Origin: UBA4781 sp963674975
GTDB taxonomy: Bacteria; Chloroflexota; Anaerolineae; Anaerolineales; Anaerolineaceae
Length of the DNA stretch: 64,000 nucleotides
Reading direction: 5' to 3'
Assembly: GCA_963674975.1 (NCBI GenBank)
Contig: OY771913.1
Coordinates: 1,860,001-1,924,000 of the forward strand
Shown: piece after piece, positions 26,798 through 34,164 of the stretch
Layout: each line of letters begins with the position of its first letter
How positions within the stretch are numbered: position 1 is the first letter of the stretch
Notes under the pieces: generated by a model
What the model was told of the DNA's origin: nothing
The model's input: the letters and a program-made list of their open reading frames with translations, nothing else
The model's database searches: none
Program-made: the position numbers and the translations under genes

Positions 26798-28015
26798 ATG
26801 AGGATTGGCATCATTGGTGGAGGAGCAGCTGGCATGATGGCTGCTGTTCAACTGCATAAAATGAATATGAAAGTACAGATCTTTGATGCGAATTCAGAAC
26901 CTGGGCGTAAATTAAACGCGACCGGAGCCGGGCGCTGTAATATTTCCAATCTCTCTGCGAATGAAAAACGCTATTTTTCAGATGACCCGCTAGCACTGCA
27001 GACCTGTTTTCGGGCGTTGACTAATGCAGAAGTCCTGGATGCGCTTGCTGATATGGGTATTCCTACTGCTGCCAGTGATGATGGCTGGGTTTACCCGCTT
27101 TCATATTCCGCCGCGAACGTGGTTAATATTTTTCGGAATAACCTGGCAGATGTGCCCATCTTTCATAATATTCTTGTATCCACCCTTCAAAAGAAAGATG
27201 ATGGCTTTTTGGTTGCTGCGGAAGATCAATCGAAACAGTACTTGTTCGATAAGCTGCTGATTGCCTGCGGCAGCCCGGCGAACCCGCAGCTTGGTGCGAG
27301 AGATGCCCTTTATGAACCGCTGAAAAGGTTGGGGCATCACATCCTGCCTGTTTCCCCGGCTCTAACCCCCATTGAAACCGATCCGGGTCCTTTCCATAAA
27401 CTGCAGGGGGTGCGGCTGGATGCAGGGATCACCCTGAGGCGTAATAATAAAGAGGTTGCTCATACGCTTGGGAACATCATTTTCACACAATGGGGATTGA
27501 ATGGACCGGGAGTGATGGATCTCAGCCATTTCATAGAAACGGCTTTTATTGAAGAATATACTTTGCAAATCAATTTTGCACCAAAACATCTGGAAGATAT
27601 CCAGAGATCTCTCAATAACCCGAACCTGCAAATGCTTTCCCCTGCCTCCATGCTTGCAGGTTTTTTTCCATCAAAAACAGCTGTTTTCCTTTTAAAGAAA
27701 ACTGGATTGGATCAACTTAAAACTTGCGCAGAGCTTACACAGAAAAATAAAGCAGCGCTCCTGCATGCCATTCAGCAGCAGGAAGTTGCGGTTCGAGGAG
27801 TGCGGGGCTTTAAACATGCGCAGGCTTCTACGGGCGGTGTTGCCCTTGCAGATATTGATGCAAATGTGATGGAATCACGTGTCTGCCCGGGGCTGTACTT
27901 TGCCGGTGAAATTCTAAACGTGCTGGGACCATGCGGTGGGTATAATCTTCACTGGGCATTTTTATCCGGCATACTGGCTGCCAGAGGTATCTATCATTCC
28001 CTGAAAGCTGATTAG
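26798..28015 (+). CDS. HI0933/YhiN-family flavoprotein
   Basis: A 405-residue NAD(P)/FAD-dependent oxidoreductase. The FAD-binding GIIGGGAAGMMAAVQL starts at residue 4. RKLNATGAGRCNISNL and the C-terminal CPGLYFAGEILNVLGPCGGYNLHWAF (quoted in pieces) define the HI0933 family. The reaction catalysed is unknown. The ATG at 26798 follows GGAGAAA and opens directly on the FAD motif, so an earlier GTG is rejected. The gene ends with a 4-bp overlap with the convergent gene. Confidence 0.92.
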   Translation: MRIGIIGGGAAGMMAAVQLHKMNMKVQIFDANSEPGRKLNATGAGRCNISNLSANEKRYFSDDPLALQTCFRALTNAEVLDALADMGIPTAASDDGWVYPLSYSAANVVNIFRNNLADVPIFHNILVSTLQKKDDGFLVAAEDQSKQYLFDKLLIACGSPANPQLGARDALYEPLKRLGHHILPVSPALTPIETDPGPFHKLQGVRLDAGITLRRNNKEVAHTLGNIIFTQWGLNGPGVMDLSHFIETAFIEEYTLQINFAPKHLEDIQRSLNNPNLQMLSPASMLAGFFPSKTAVFLLKKTGLDQLKTCAELTQKNKAALLHAIQQQEVAVRGVRGFKHAQASTGGVALADIDANVMESRVCPGLYFAGEILNVLGPCGGYNLHWAFLSGILAARGIYHSLKAD

Positions 28016-28596
28016 TGCAGGATCGAAAGAAATTTCCGGTGTACCAGACGGTAATGGGGATTGTAGTTCTTCCGGTAGGTATCTGAATGGTGGACTACAG
28101 GATAGGAATTATCAACGATCCATTTTTGATATTCTGCGATTTCCTCTGGTGTGAATTTGGGAATTTTCCGGCTTTTACAGAGTTTATAGATTGTATCGAA
28201 AGCGATGGAAATATTTTCGTAGTTCTTTTCTGCCTGACAGGAAATTTCAGCGGTCCAGATGCAAAGAGCTGCAAGCCGGTCTATTTGTTGTGATTGTGCT
28301 TTATAAGTAGCCAGATTGAGCCGTATGATCTTACCCTCCGGATGGATCGTTTCCCAGAGGGGCTGGTTCTCACTCTTATCGATTGAGGCAAATTCTTTTT
28401 CCAGTTCGGCTTCAAAGCTGGCAGGTGTAGACTGCATGATATGAGCTGAACCGCAAACTCCCTGGTAGATCAGTTTATAGACATCCTGGAGTTCCATGAG
28501 CTGATAGCGGTGGAAATGGGTAACAAGCAGGCGGAACATATCTTGCTGTGATTTCCATGCATTGCCTACTTGATAATGCCCCAATTTCCACTGCAT
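28012..28596 (-). CDS. conserved hypothetical protein
   Basis: A 194-residue soluble protein of unknown function, rich in aromatic and basic residues (HFHRYQLMELQDVYKLIYQG near the N terminus; a His/Tyr-rich C-terminal HHSDTYRKNYNPHYRLVHRK). The composition could suit nucleic acid or metal binding, but no family is recognised. It overlaps the convergent flavoprotein gene by 4 bp. Confidence 0.65.
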   Translation of the reverse strand: MQWKLGHYQVGNAWKSQQDMFRLLVTHFHRYQLMELQDVYKLIYQGVCGSAHIMQSTPASFEAELEKEFASIDKSENQPLWETIHPEGKIIRLNLATYKAQSQQIDRLAALCIWTAEISCQAEKNYENISIAFDTIYKLCKSRKIPKFTPEEIAEYQKWIVDNSYPVVHHSDTYRKNYNPHYRLVHRKFLSILH

Positions 28597-28610
28597 ATGC
28601 TTACTTCGAT

Positions 28611-28859
28611 CTATTTAAAATACATGCTGTATACCCATATCAGTACTGCCAGAGCATACCCTGATAAATTTAAAGCCTGCATGAGTTTTTGGTTCTTTAT
28701 TTTTGGATCGTCTTTATCAAAGGTTGTAAGAACACTTACTAAAACACACAGTACGGATGCCATGAAGTAATAATTGCCGTTTATGAAACAGAATACGGCT
28801 AACGCTGCTATTGCGAAACCAATCAAATATTTATTCTTTTTATTAATCGCCGGTACCAT
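28611..28859 (-). CDS. small membrane protein
   Basis: An 82-residue protein with three hydrophobic segments (YLIGFAIAALAVFCF, YYFMASVLCVLVSVL, LSGYALAVLIWVYSMYF). No family is recognised. It lies between a hypothetical gene and an MFS gene on the same strand, with short gaps. Confidence 0.6.
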   Translation of the reverse strand: MVPAINKKNKYLIGFAIAALAVFCFINGNYYFMASVLCVLVSVLTTFDKDDPKIKNQKLMQALNLSGYALAVLIWVYSMYFK

Positions 28860-28897
28860 TTTTCCTCTAATATTAAATGTTTTTCCTTATTCTAACC

Positions 28898-30127
28898 TCA
28901 GTTTTGAATTTTCGCAGAAGGCTTCCAGGAAGCCATGAGAATGGCTGCCGCAAAAGCGGTAGCTGCCCCGAATAAAAATGGAGCGGGGGCACCAAAACCA
29001 TGCCAGTTTCCAACACCCTGCCATAGAATACCCGCGATCAGGGAAGCCGGGAAATCGAGAATCCCCAGGATACCGTTATATGTTCCATACGCGGTTCCGC
29101 GCAGTTCCACTGGCACAATATCTGCCACCATCGCCTTTGTAGTTCCATAGGTCAATCCATAATAAATACCGTAAATGACATACAGCACATAAATATGAAT
29201 GCTGGTTTGTGCCAGACCAAAACCCAGATAGACTGCTGCATATACCAGCCAGCCCCCGATGATCATCTTTTTTCTACCCACCCGATCTGAAAGGATCCCT
29301 GCCGGTGTGGAAATGAGTGTATATACCAGGTTGAACATGACCAGCATGATCAAAATACCCAGCACACTTACTCCGCGCTCCTGCGCCCGCAGGGTTAGAA
29401 AAGCATCGGATGAGTTCCCGATATCGAATAAGGAAACGATCAGCATGAAGATCAGGAAATCTTTGCCCAGAACTTTAAAGCTGATCTTGGGAAGTGTATG
29501 AGCATCTTTCCCTTTCACTTCCTTCGTTCCAATGATAAGGGAAAGCACAGCGAGAAAGGCGGGAAGAATACTGAGCAGAACAATGAGTTTGAAGGTATCC
29601 ACTGAAAGAAGTTCTGATGAACGCTGCGACAGCCATACCACCAGAGCAGCGATGGCAATCCCCAGCATGGCGCCAAGTGTGTCAGCTGCCCGTTGGAAGC
29701 CGAACGCCAGACCACGTTGTTTTTTATTAACAGAATCTGCCACCAGTGCATCCCGCGGAGCCGTGCGTATTCCTTTCCCGACCCGATCTGCCCAGCGGAT
29801 AGCTGCGACCGCTCCCCAGGTATTCGCAAAGTAGAAGAATGGTTTTGACAGGGCGGAGACGCCGTATCCCAGAACCGCCAGCCACTTGCGGGTATTGAGT
29901 TTATCTGACAGCCAACCCGAGACCATCTTGAGCAAGCTGGCAGTTGCTTCTGCCACACCCTCGATCAAACCAATAATGTTTGTTTTTACTCCCAGAACGT
30001 TTGATAGAAAAAGTGGAAGAATGTTAATGACCATCTCACTGGAAATATCCATAAAAAAGCTGGTAAGGCTGACCCCCCAGATATTTCGGGGGAGTTCCCG
30101 AATACGTGGTTTTTTATCAAATTCCAT
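28898..30127 (-). CDS. MFS transporter
   Basis: A 409-residue, 12-helix transporter. It has the loop motif VSGWLSDKLNTRKWLA, the conserved WADRVGKGIRTAPRDALVAD of a common bacterial drug/phosphate-like MFS group, and a second-half AGILSDRVGRKKMI. The substrate is unknown. TTTGGAGG precedes the ATG. No linked regulator is seen. Confidence 0.88.
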   Translation of the reverse strand: MEFDKKPRIRELPRNIWGVSLTSFFMDISSEMVINILPLFLSNVLGVKTNIIGLIEGVAEATASLLKMVSGWLSDKLNTRKWLAVLGYGVSALSKPFFYFANTWGAVAAIRWADRVGKGIRTAPRDALVADSVNKKQRGLAFGFQRAADTLGAMLGIAIAALVVWLSQRSSELLSVDTFKLIVLLSILPAFLAVLSLIIGTKEVKGKDAHTLPKISFKVLGKDFLIFMLIVSLFDIGNSSDAFLTLRAQERGVSVLGILIMLVMFNLVYTLISTPAGILSDRVGRKKMIIGGWLVYAAVYLGFGLAQTSIHIYVLYVIYGIYYGLTYGTTKAMVADIVPVELRGTAYGTYNGILGILDFPASLIAGILWQGVGNWHGFGAPAPFLFGAATAFAAAILMASWKPSAKIQN

Positions 30128-30228
30128 CAGAATACCTCCAAAAGGAAAACTTTTTTTATTATGTTTCGTTATATCATTAAATATTATAAGATTGTGTGAA
30201 AAGAAAAGGATAGATATAAGGAGAAAAA

Positions 30229-30600
30229 ATGAAATTGATTATTCGCTGGATAACCACTTCTCTCGCATTGTTTGCGGCAGCCTATCTGGTGCCGGGAATT
30301 CATGTGGAAAGCCCCGAAGCATGGAAGATCTTTGCTCTGATGGCTTTTATTTTGGGGTTGGTCAACGCGATCATTCGCCCGCTTCTCAAGGTTTTATCCT
30401 GCCCTCTCATCATTTTAACTCTTGGACTTTTTACATTCATCGTCAACGCGATATCTTTTTTGATTGCCAGCAATATTGCGGTGAATTGGTTCCATGTGGG
30501 TTTCTATGTGGATGATTTCTGGGCAGCACTGCTGGGCTCTCTGGTCGTAAGCGTGGTTTCGATCTTTTCAAATATGTTGATCAGGGATGATAACTCGTAA
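30229..30600 (+). CDS. phage holin family IV-type membrane protein
   Basis: A 123-residue protein with four hydrophobic helices. GLVNAIIRPLLKVLSCPL and TLGLFTFIVNAISFLIAS are typical of the holin superfamily IV/YvlD proteins. Chromosomal members are common and are not evidence of prophage; none is present here. AAGGAG precedes the ATG, and a strong terminator follows. Confidence 0.85.
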   Translation: MKLIIRWITTSLALFAAAYLVPGIHVESPEAWKIFALMAFILGLVNAIIRPLLKVLSCPLIILTLGLFTFIVNAISFLIASNIAVNWFHVGFYVDDFWAALLGSLVVSVVSIFSNMLIRDDNS

Positions 30601-30635
30601 AAACTTTTTCAAGTGAAAAGGTATATTTCAAAACA

Positions 30636-30678
30636 TGCTCCATGAATTCTAAGAATTCATGGAGCATTTGTGTTTATA
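30636..30678 (+). terminator. intrinsic terminator
   Basis: TGCTCCATGAATTC (30636-30649) pairs perfectly with GAATTCATGGAGCA (30653-30666) around TAA, followed by a T-rich tail. It ends the holin-family transcript. Confidence 0.82.
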
Positions 30679-30997
30679 TTCGCGGTTTTCCTTGTTTTCT
30701 TTGCGATCTGTTTTTCATGGCAGAACCTTGAACCAACTTTCAAAAACAATTCACGTATGTGAAATACTTGTTAAATTATGAAGCCTCTTTTGCAGTCCGA
30801 ATACGAACATAATAAATACAAATTGAGGTTTTTGATCAAATGCCCTCCGAACAATTACCTCAACACCTAGCGATGCCCCCTGCATAGGGGGCATCGCTAA
30901 CACAGGGATAAGTTCAAGTTATAAAAGGAAAAATAGGGAATAGTTAACAAAAGGGAATTATTCACAATTTTTCAAAAAAAACCGGTAATCAAATATC
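30679..30997. other. intergenic region upstream of the small-peptide locus
   Basis: About 320 bp without a convincing gene. The only clear structure is the 32-nt perfect hairpin at 30868-30899. The rest is AT-rich, and the promoter of the DUF5317/small-peptide genes should lie here. I cannot pick one promoter with confidence. Confidence 0.5.
30868..30899. repeat. perfect 13-bp hairpin upstream of the small-peptide locus
   Basis: TAGCGATGCCCCC and GGGGGCATCGCTA flank a six-base TGCATA loop that is itself a palindrome. No T-run follows, so it does not look like a normal terminator. It may be an operator or an RNA structure in the leader of the downstream genes. Confidence 0.7.
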
Positions 30998-31594
30998 ATG
31001 GTTCTTCTAATAGCCGTCGTCGCGGGATTGATCGCAGCCCTATTGCGGTCATGGCATCGTCATGAGAAATTTATTACACTGAAAATCCAATCAGTCTGGT
31101 TGGTTTTTATTGCATTTCTTCCCCAGTATTTTGCATTTTCACTGCAGTTCACCCGAGAGCATATCCCCGATACCTGGATCCCATTTATCCTCATTGGGTC
31201 ACTGCTTCTTTTGATGGCATTTGTCTGGCAGAACCGAAAGCTGCCTGGCATGTGGGTTATGGGATTGGGATTGATCTTGAATTTTTTGGTGATCGCGATA
31301 AATCATGGCTTTATGCCATTAAGTCCCGAAACAGCTCAAAAATTGATGGCACCGGGAGTAAATGTGCCCCTTACCCTTGGAGAACGGGTAGGGTATGGGA
31401 AAGATATCCTGCTCCAAACGCAGGATACAAAGCTGTGGTTCCTTTCTGATATTTTCCTTCTTCCTGAGTGGTTGAACTATAAAGTCGCTTTTAGTGTTGG
31501 TGATATATTTATTAGTGTTGGAGCATTCTTGTTTCTTTGGTCCTTGGGCGGTTCCTCCCGACAAAAATCACCATCGGAGGTGAATCCATGTTGA
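30998..31594 (+). CDS. DUF5317 family membrane protein
   Basis: A 198-residue protein with about five hydrophobic segments. AINHGFMPLSPETAQKL followed by GKDI, then LWFLSDIFLLPEWL and VAFSVGDIFISVGAF, match the DUF5317 family as I recall it. Function is unknown. It ends inside the start of the first NHLP-like gene (7-nt overlap), so it is translationally coupled to the small-peptide array and probably acts with it. Confidence 0.75.
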   Translation: MVLLIAVVAGLIAALLRSWHRHEKFITLKIQSVWLVFIAFLPQYFAFSLQFTREHIPDTWIPFILIGSLLLLMAFVWQNRKLPGMWVMGLGLILNFLVIAINHGFMPLSPETAQKLMAPGVNVPLTLGERVGYGKDILLQTQDTKLWFLSDIFLLPEWLNYKVAFSVGDIFISVGAFLFLWSLGGSSRQKSPSEVNPC

Positions 31595-31845
31595 GGGCTC
31601 TTAATTTTCGATCGACCTATCCCATAAAGAAAGTAAAAAATTCAGAAATAAGCCGTATTTTTAGCGCGGCTGTCATCAATGAAACGTTCTGTCAAAAACT
31701 TCTTGATTCCCCTGGAAGCGCAATTGAAGCGGGGTTTCATGAGGAATATTTCAATGTGAATGCGCTGGAACTGGCGAAATTGAAAGCCATCCATGCATCA
31801 AATTTGGTGGATTTTGCCACCGAAGTAATCAATTTTCAAATCTAA
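31588..31845 (+). CDS. NHLP/Os1348-like small helical protein, copy 1
   Basis: An 85-residue protein. ISRIFSAAVINETFCQKLLDSPGSAI followed by GFHEEYFNV (quoted in parts) resembles the helical core of nitrile-hydratase-like and Nif11-like leader peptides, and the Os1348 NHLP clan described from Chloroflexota. It is divergent from the other two copies but keeps the AAVIN-FC-LL-P-AI spacing and the C-terminal LVDFATEV helix. The start at 31588 follows ATCGGAGGTG. A role as RiPP precursor or as adaptor is inference only. Confidence 0.75.
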   Translation: MLRALNFRSTYPIKKVKNSEISRIFSAAVINETFCQKLLDSPGSAIEAGFHEEYFNVNALELAKLKAIHASNLVDFATEVINFQI

Positions 31846-31859
31846 AAAGGAGAAACATC

Positions 31860-31991
31860 ATGAAGAACTTAACCAACAAGGTAAGCGTATTTGCCAGCAA
31901 GAAAGGACAGCTTGTATTAGCCATCCTTACCATCGCGTTATTCGTGTTAGCCGCCGGCGCGCCGAATGCTACCCTCGGCATCGGTCGGTAA
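31860..31991 (+). CDS. 43-residue hydrophobic peptide, copy A
   Basis: A 43-residue peptide: a basic N terminus (MKNLTNKVSVFASKKG), a hydrophobic core (QLVLAILTIALFVLAAG) and a short tail (APNATLGIGR). It looks like a signal peptide with a possible AGA cleavage site, or a single membrane helix. Five copies (A-E) have identical protein sequence. AAAAGGAGAAA precedes the ATG. I do not recognise a family. Confidence 0.8.
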   Translation: MKNLTNKVSVFASKKGQLVLAILTIALFVLAAGAPNATLGIGR

Positions 31992-32014
31992 TCAATTTTA
32001 TTAGGAGAAAGACC

Positions 32015-32260
32015 ATGTTAAAGAAAATCGAAAACTACAGCTACACCAGATCAAATCGAGAGCAGGAATACAGTCGACTGCTTTCAGCAGCAGTCATCAA
32101 CCGCAATTTCTGCAATATGCTGCTCACCAACCCGACCAAAGCCATCAACAGCGGCTACAGCGGCGAGAAATTCAACCTGAGCAAAGAAGCAGAAGAAAAG
32201 GTTGCCACCATTCGCGCGACATCACTGCAGGAATTCGCAGCCAAACTGGCAGCATTATAA
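32015..32260 (+). CDS. NHLP/Os1348-like small helical protein, copy 2
   Basis: An 81-residue protein. A charged N terminus (MLKKIENYSYTRSNREQEY) leads to SRLLSAAVINRNFCNMLLTN, then PTKAINSGYSGEKFNLS and a C-terminal helix TSLQEFAAKLAAL. The LL-x-NP-x-x-AI pattern is that of NHLP-type leaders. There is no Gly-Gly leader end and no clear core peptide, so it may be leader-only. Nearly identical to copy 3 (two substitutions visible). TTAGGAG precedes the ATG. Confidence 0.8.
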   Translation: MLKKIENYSYTRSNREQEYSRLLSAAVINRNFCNMLLTNPTKAINSGYSGEKFNLSKEAEEKVATIRATSLQEFAAKLAAL

Positions 32261-32286
32261 GAAAGACATTGAAAAGGAGAAATCTG

Positions 32287-32418
32287 ATGAAGAACTTAAC
32301 CAATAAAGTAAGTGTGTTCGCAAGCAAGAAGGGACAGCTCGTATTAGCCATCCTCACCATTGCGTTATTCGTATTAGCCGCCGGTGCCCCAAATGCCACC
32401 CTCGGCATCGGTCGATAA
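32287..32418 (+). CDS. 43-residue hydrophobic peptide, copy B
   Basis: Same protein as copy A, yet it differs from it at 16 third-codon positions with no amino-acid change. AAAAGGAGAAATCTG precedes the ATG. This synonymous divergence is direct evidence that the peptide is translated and under selection. Confidence 0.85.
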   Translation: MKNLTNKVSVFASKKGQLVLAILTIALFVLAAGAPNATLGIGR

Positions 32419-32450
32419 AAATAATTAAAAAGGAAAACAGGAGAAATCTG

Positions 32451-32582
32451 ATGAAGAACTTAACCAACAAAGTGAGCGTATTTGCCAGCAAGAAGGGACA
32501 GCTCGTATTAGCTATCCTCACGATTGCATTATTCGTATTAGCCGCCGGTGCGCCGAATGCCACCCTCGGTATCGGACGATAG
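32451..32582 (+). CDS. 43-residue hydrophobic peptide, copy C
   Basis: Identical in protein sequence to copies A and B, with its own set of silent changes and a TAG stop. The AACAGGAGAAATCTG block before the ATG is shared with copies D and E, marking the unit of tandem duplication. Confidence 0.85.
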   Translation: MKNLTNKVSVFASKKGQLVLAILTIALFVLAAGAPNATLGIGR

Positions 32583-32610
32583 AGTATTAAAAAAAAACAG
32601 GAGAAATCTG

Positions 32611-32742
32611 ATGAAGAACTTAACCAACAAAGTAAGCGTATTTGCCAGCAAAAAGGGTCAGCTTGTATTAGCCATCCTCACCATCGCGTTATTCGTGTTA
32701 GCAGCCGGCGCCCCGAATGCCACCCTCGGCATCGGTCGATAG
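32611..32742 (+). CDS. 43-residue hydrophobic peptide, copy D
   Basis: Identical protein to copies A-C. It starts 28 bp after copy C stops, behind AACAGGAGAAATCTG, and ends with TAG. Confidence 0.85.
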   Translation: MKNLTNKVSVFASKKGQLVLAILTIALFVLAAGAPNATLGIGR

Positions 32743-32772
32743 ATTACTAAAAAGAAAAACAGGAGAAATCTG

Positions 32773-32904
32773 ATGAAGAACTTAACCAACAAAGTGAGCG
32801 TATTTGCCAGCAAAAAGGGACAGCTTGTATTAGCCATCCTCACGATTGCATTATTCGTATTAGCCGCCGGTGCTCCCAACGCTACTCTCGGTATTGGTCG
32901 ATAA
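32773..32904 (+). CDS. 43-residue hydrophobic peptide, copy E
   Basis: Identical protein to copies A-D. It is the last of four successive copies (B-E) before the third NHLP-like gene. TAA stop. Confidence 0.85.
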   Translation: MKNLTNKVSVFASKKGQLVLAILTIALFVLAAGAPNATLGIGR

Positions 32905-32925
32905 AAGTTTATTAGGAGAAATACC

Positions 32926-33171
32926 ATGTTAAAGAAAATCGAAAATTACAACTACACCAGATCAAATCGGGAGCAGGAATACAGTCGACTGCTTTCAGCA
33001 GCGGTCATCAACCGCAATTTCTGCAATATGCTGCTCACCAATCCCACCAAGGCGATCAACAGCGGCTACAGCGGCGAGAAATTCAACTTGAGCAGAGAAG
33101 CAGAAGAAAAAGTCGCCACCATTCGCGCGACATCACTGCAGGAATTCGCAGCCAAACTGGCAGCATTATAA
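32926..33171 (+). CDS. NHLP/Os1348-like small helical protein, copy 3
   Basis: An 81-residue near-twin of copy 2 (Asn for Ser at position 9 and Arg for Lys in NLSREAEE). It follows copy E by 21 bp and precedes copy F by 11 bp. The pairing of an NHLP-like gene with a following 43-residue peptide gene recurs three times (copy 1-A, 2-B, 3-F), suggesting the two proteins act together. Confidence 0.8.
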   Translation: MLKKIENYNYTRSNREQEYSRLLSAAVINRNFCNMLLTNPTKAINSGYSGEKFNLSREAEEKVATIRATSLQEFAAKLAAL

Positions 33172-33182
33172 GGAGAAATCTG

Positions 33183-33314
33183 ATGAAGAACTTAAATAAC
33201 AAGATCAGCGTTTTCGCAAGCAAGAAGGGACAGCTGGTATTAGCCATCCTCACCATCGCGTTATTCGTGTTAGCCGCCGGCGCCCCCAATGCCACCCTCG
33301 GCATCGGTCGGTAA
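33183..33314 (+). CDS. 43-residue hydrophobic peptide, copy F
   Basis: The only variant copy, with Asn5 and Ile8 in place of Thr and Val. The hydrophobic core and the APNATLGIGR tail are unchanged. AAGGAGAAATCTG precedes the ATG. It is the last member of the array. Confidence 0.85.
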   Translation: MKNLNNKISVFASKKGQLVLAILTIALFVLAAGAPNATLGIGR

Positions 33315-33427
33315 AGAAAGATTAACAATCTGCATTGTATAGGCATCAGAAAATAATTTAATTTTCTGGTATGTTTCTTGCTATGGATTTAGTGTTTTGT
33401 TTTTAATGTTTAGTGGATAGAGAATTA

Positions 33428-34048
33428 ATGGAAAATTTACAGCAAACCAAGCATATGCAGTCCATCCTTGTGACCAGTACAAGGACGTATATTAATAATG
33501 CCTCTATTGCGGCAGACCTGGCTGCGATGGTCGCCCAATCCGGGAAAAAGACCATATTGATCGATGCAGACCTCAATCGCCCGGTGATCCATCGTGTTTT
33601 TGAATTACCAAACCGGGTAGGCTTGAGCGATGTGCTTCAGGGGCAGCGTACTGTGGATGCCATCAAGCATTCAATGCTGGAAGGACATTTGCATATCATC
33701 ACCAGTGGGAATATGCCCACTCTGACCAAAGACCTCATCGGGACAAAAGAGATGAGTGATTTGATCAAACAGTTGAAACAGGAATATGAAAAGATATTCA
33801 TTCACGGACCGGCGTTTTTCTATAATGAAGCTACTTTGTTAGCAGCTCAGGTGGATGGCGTGGTTTTGATGATTAATCCGAGCTATGCAAAATCAGAGGC
33901 AACGCAGGCAATCGTTGAACGGTTCCAGAAAACCGGTTCCACCATCATCGGGATCGTGATGCGCGATCAACCCAAGTACCAATCCAATCAATCTGCATTC
34001 ATCAATCGTTTATTGAATTACGATAAACGCAACCGTATGGAGCAGTGA
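33428..34048 (+). CDS. CpsD/BY-kinase-like protein with degenerate P-loop
   Basis: A 206-residue protein of the MinD/ParA-BY-kinase fold. It keeps the Walker A' stretch TILIDADLNRP (residues 42-52) and GLSDVLQGQ. The Walker A region (about residues 16-26) reads TSTRTYINNAS where active members have a GEGKST-type loop, so the Lys is Asn24. The Walker B Asp is His126 (IHGPAFF). No C-terminal Tyr cluster is seen. ATP binding is therefore doubtful, and it may be a scaffold or regulator. It lies 113 bp after the peptide array on the same strand and before a terminator. Confidence 0.78.
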   Translation: MENLQQTKHMQSILVTSTRTYINNASIAADLAAMVAQSGKKTILIDADLNRPVIHRVFELPNRVGLSDVLQGQRTVDAIKHSMLEGHLHIITSGNMPTLTKDLIGTKEMSDLIKQLKQEYEKIFIHGPAFFYNEATLLAAQVDGVVLMINPSYAKSEATQAIVERFQKTGSTIIGIVMRDQPKYQSNQSAFINRLLNYDKRNRMEQ

Positions 34049-34085
34049 TCCGGACACATTTTCCTTGATTACTTTTCTGTCTACT

Positions 34086-34122
34086 GGCTGCTTTTAGTCA
34101 AAAAAAGCAGCCTTGTTTTTTT
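34086..34122 (+). terminator. intrinsic terminator
   Basis: GGCTGCTTTT (34086-34095) pairs with AAAAGCAGCC (34103-34112), followed by TTGTTTTTTT. It closes the small-peptide/pseudokinase-like transcription unit. Confidence 0.88.
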
Positions 34123-34164
34123 AAACACATTTCACATACAATCAATAGAGTGAGGAACAACAAA

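Larger units (their letters stand above)
31588..33314 (+). repeat. tandem array of small-peptide genes
   Basis: Order: NHLP1-A-NHLP2-B-C-D-E-NHLP3-F. Six 132-bp peptide genes and three NHLP-like genes are separated by 11-32 bp spacers, each with its own AGGAG site. The array probably grew by tandem duplication of a two-gene unit and then of the peptide gene alone. It is coding, not a CRISPR. Confidence 0.88.

Noticed and set aside
30229..30600. Prophage remnant because of a holin-family protein
   Set aside because: Holin superfamily IV proteins are common chromosomal genes, and no other phage gene, integrase or attachment site is nearby.
31860..33314. CRISPR array or non-coding tandem repeats
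   Set aside because: Repeats are 132 bp, contain intact start, stop and ribosome sites, vary only at silent positions, and there are no unique spacers of constant length.
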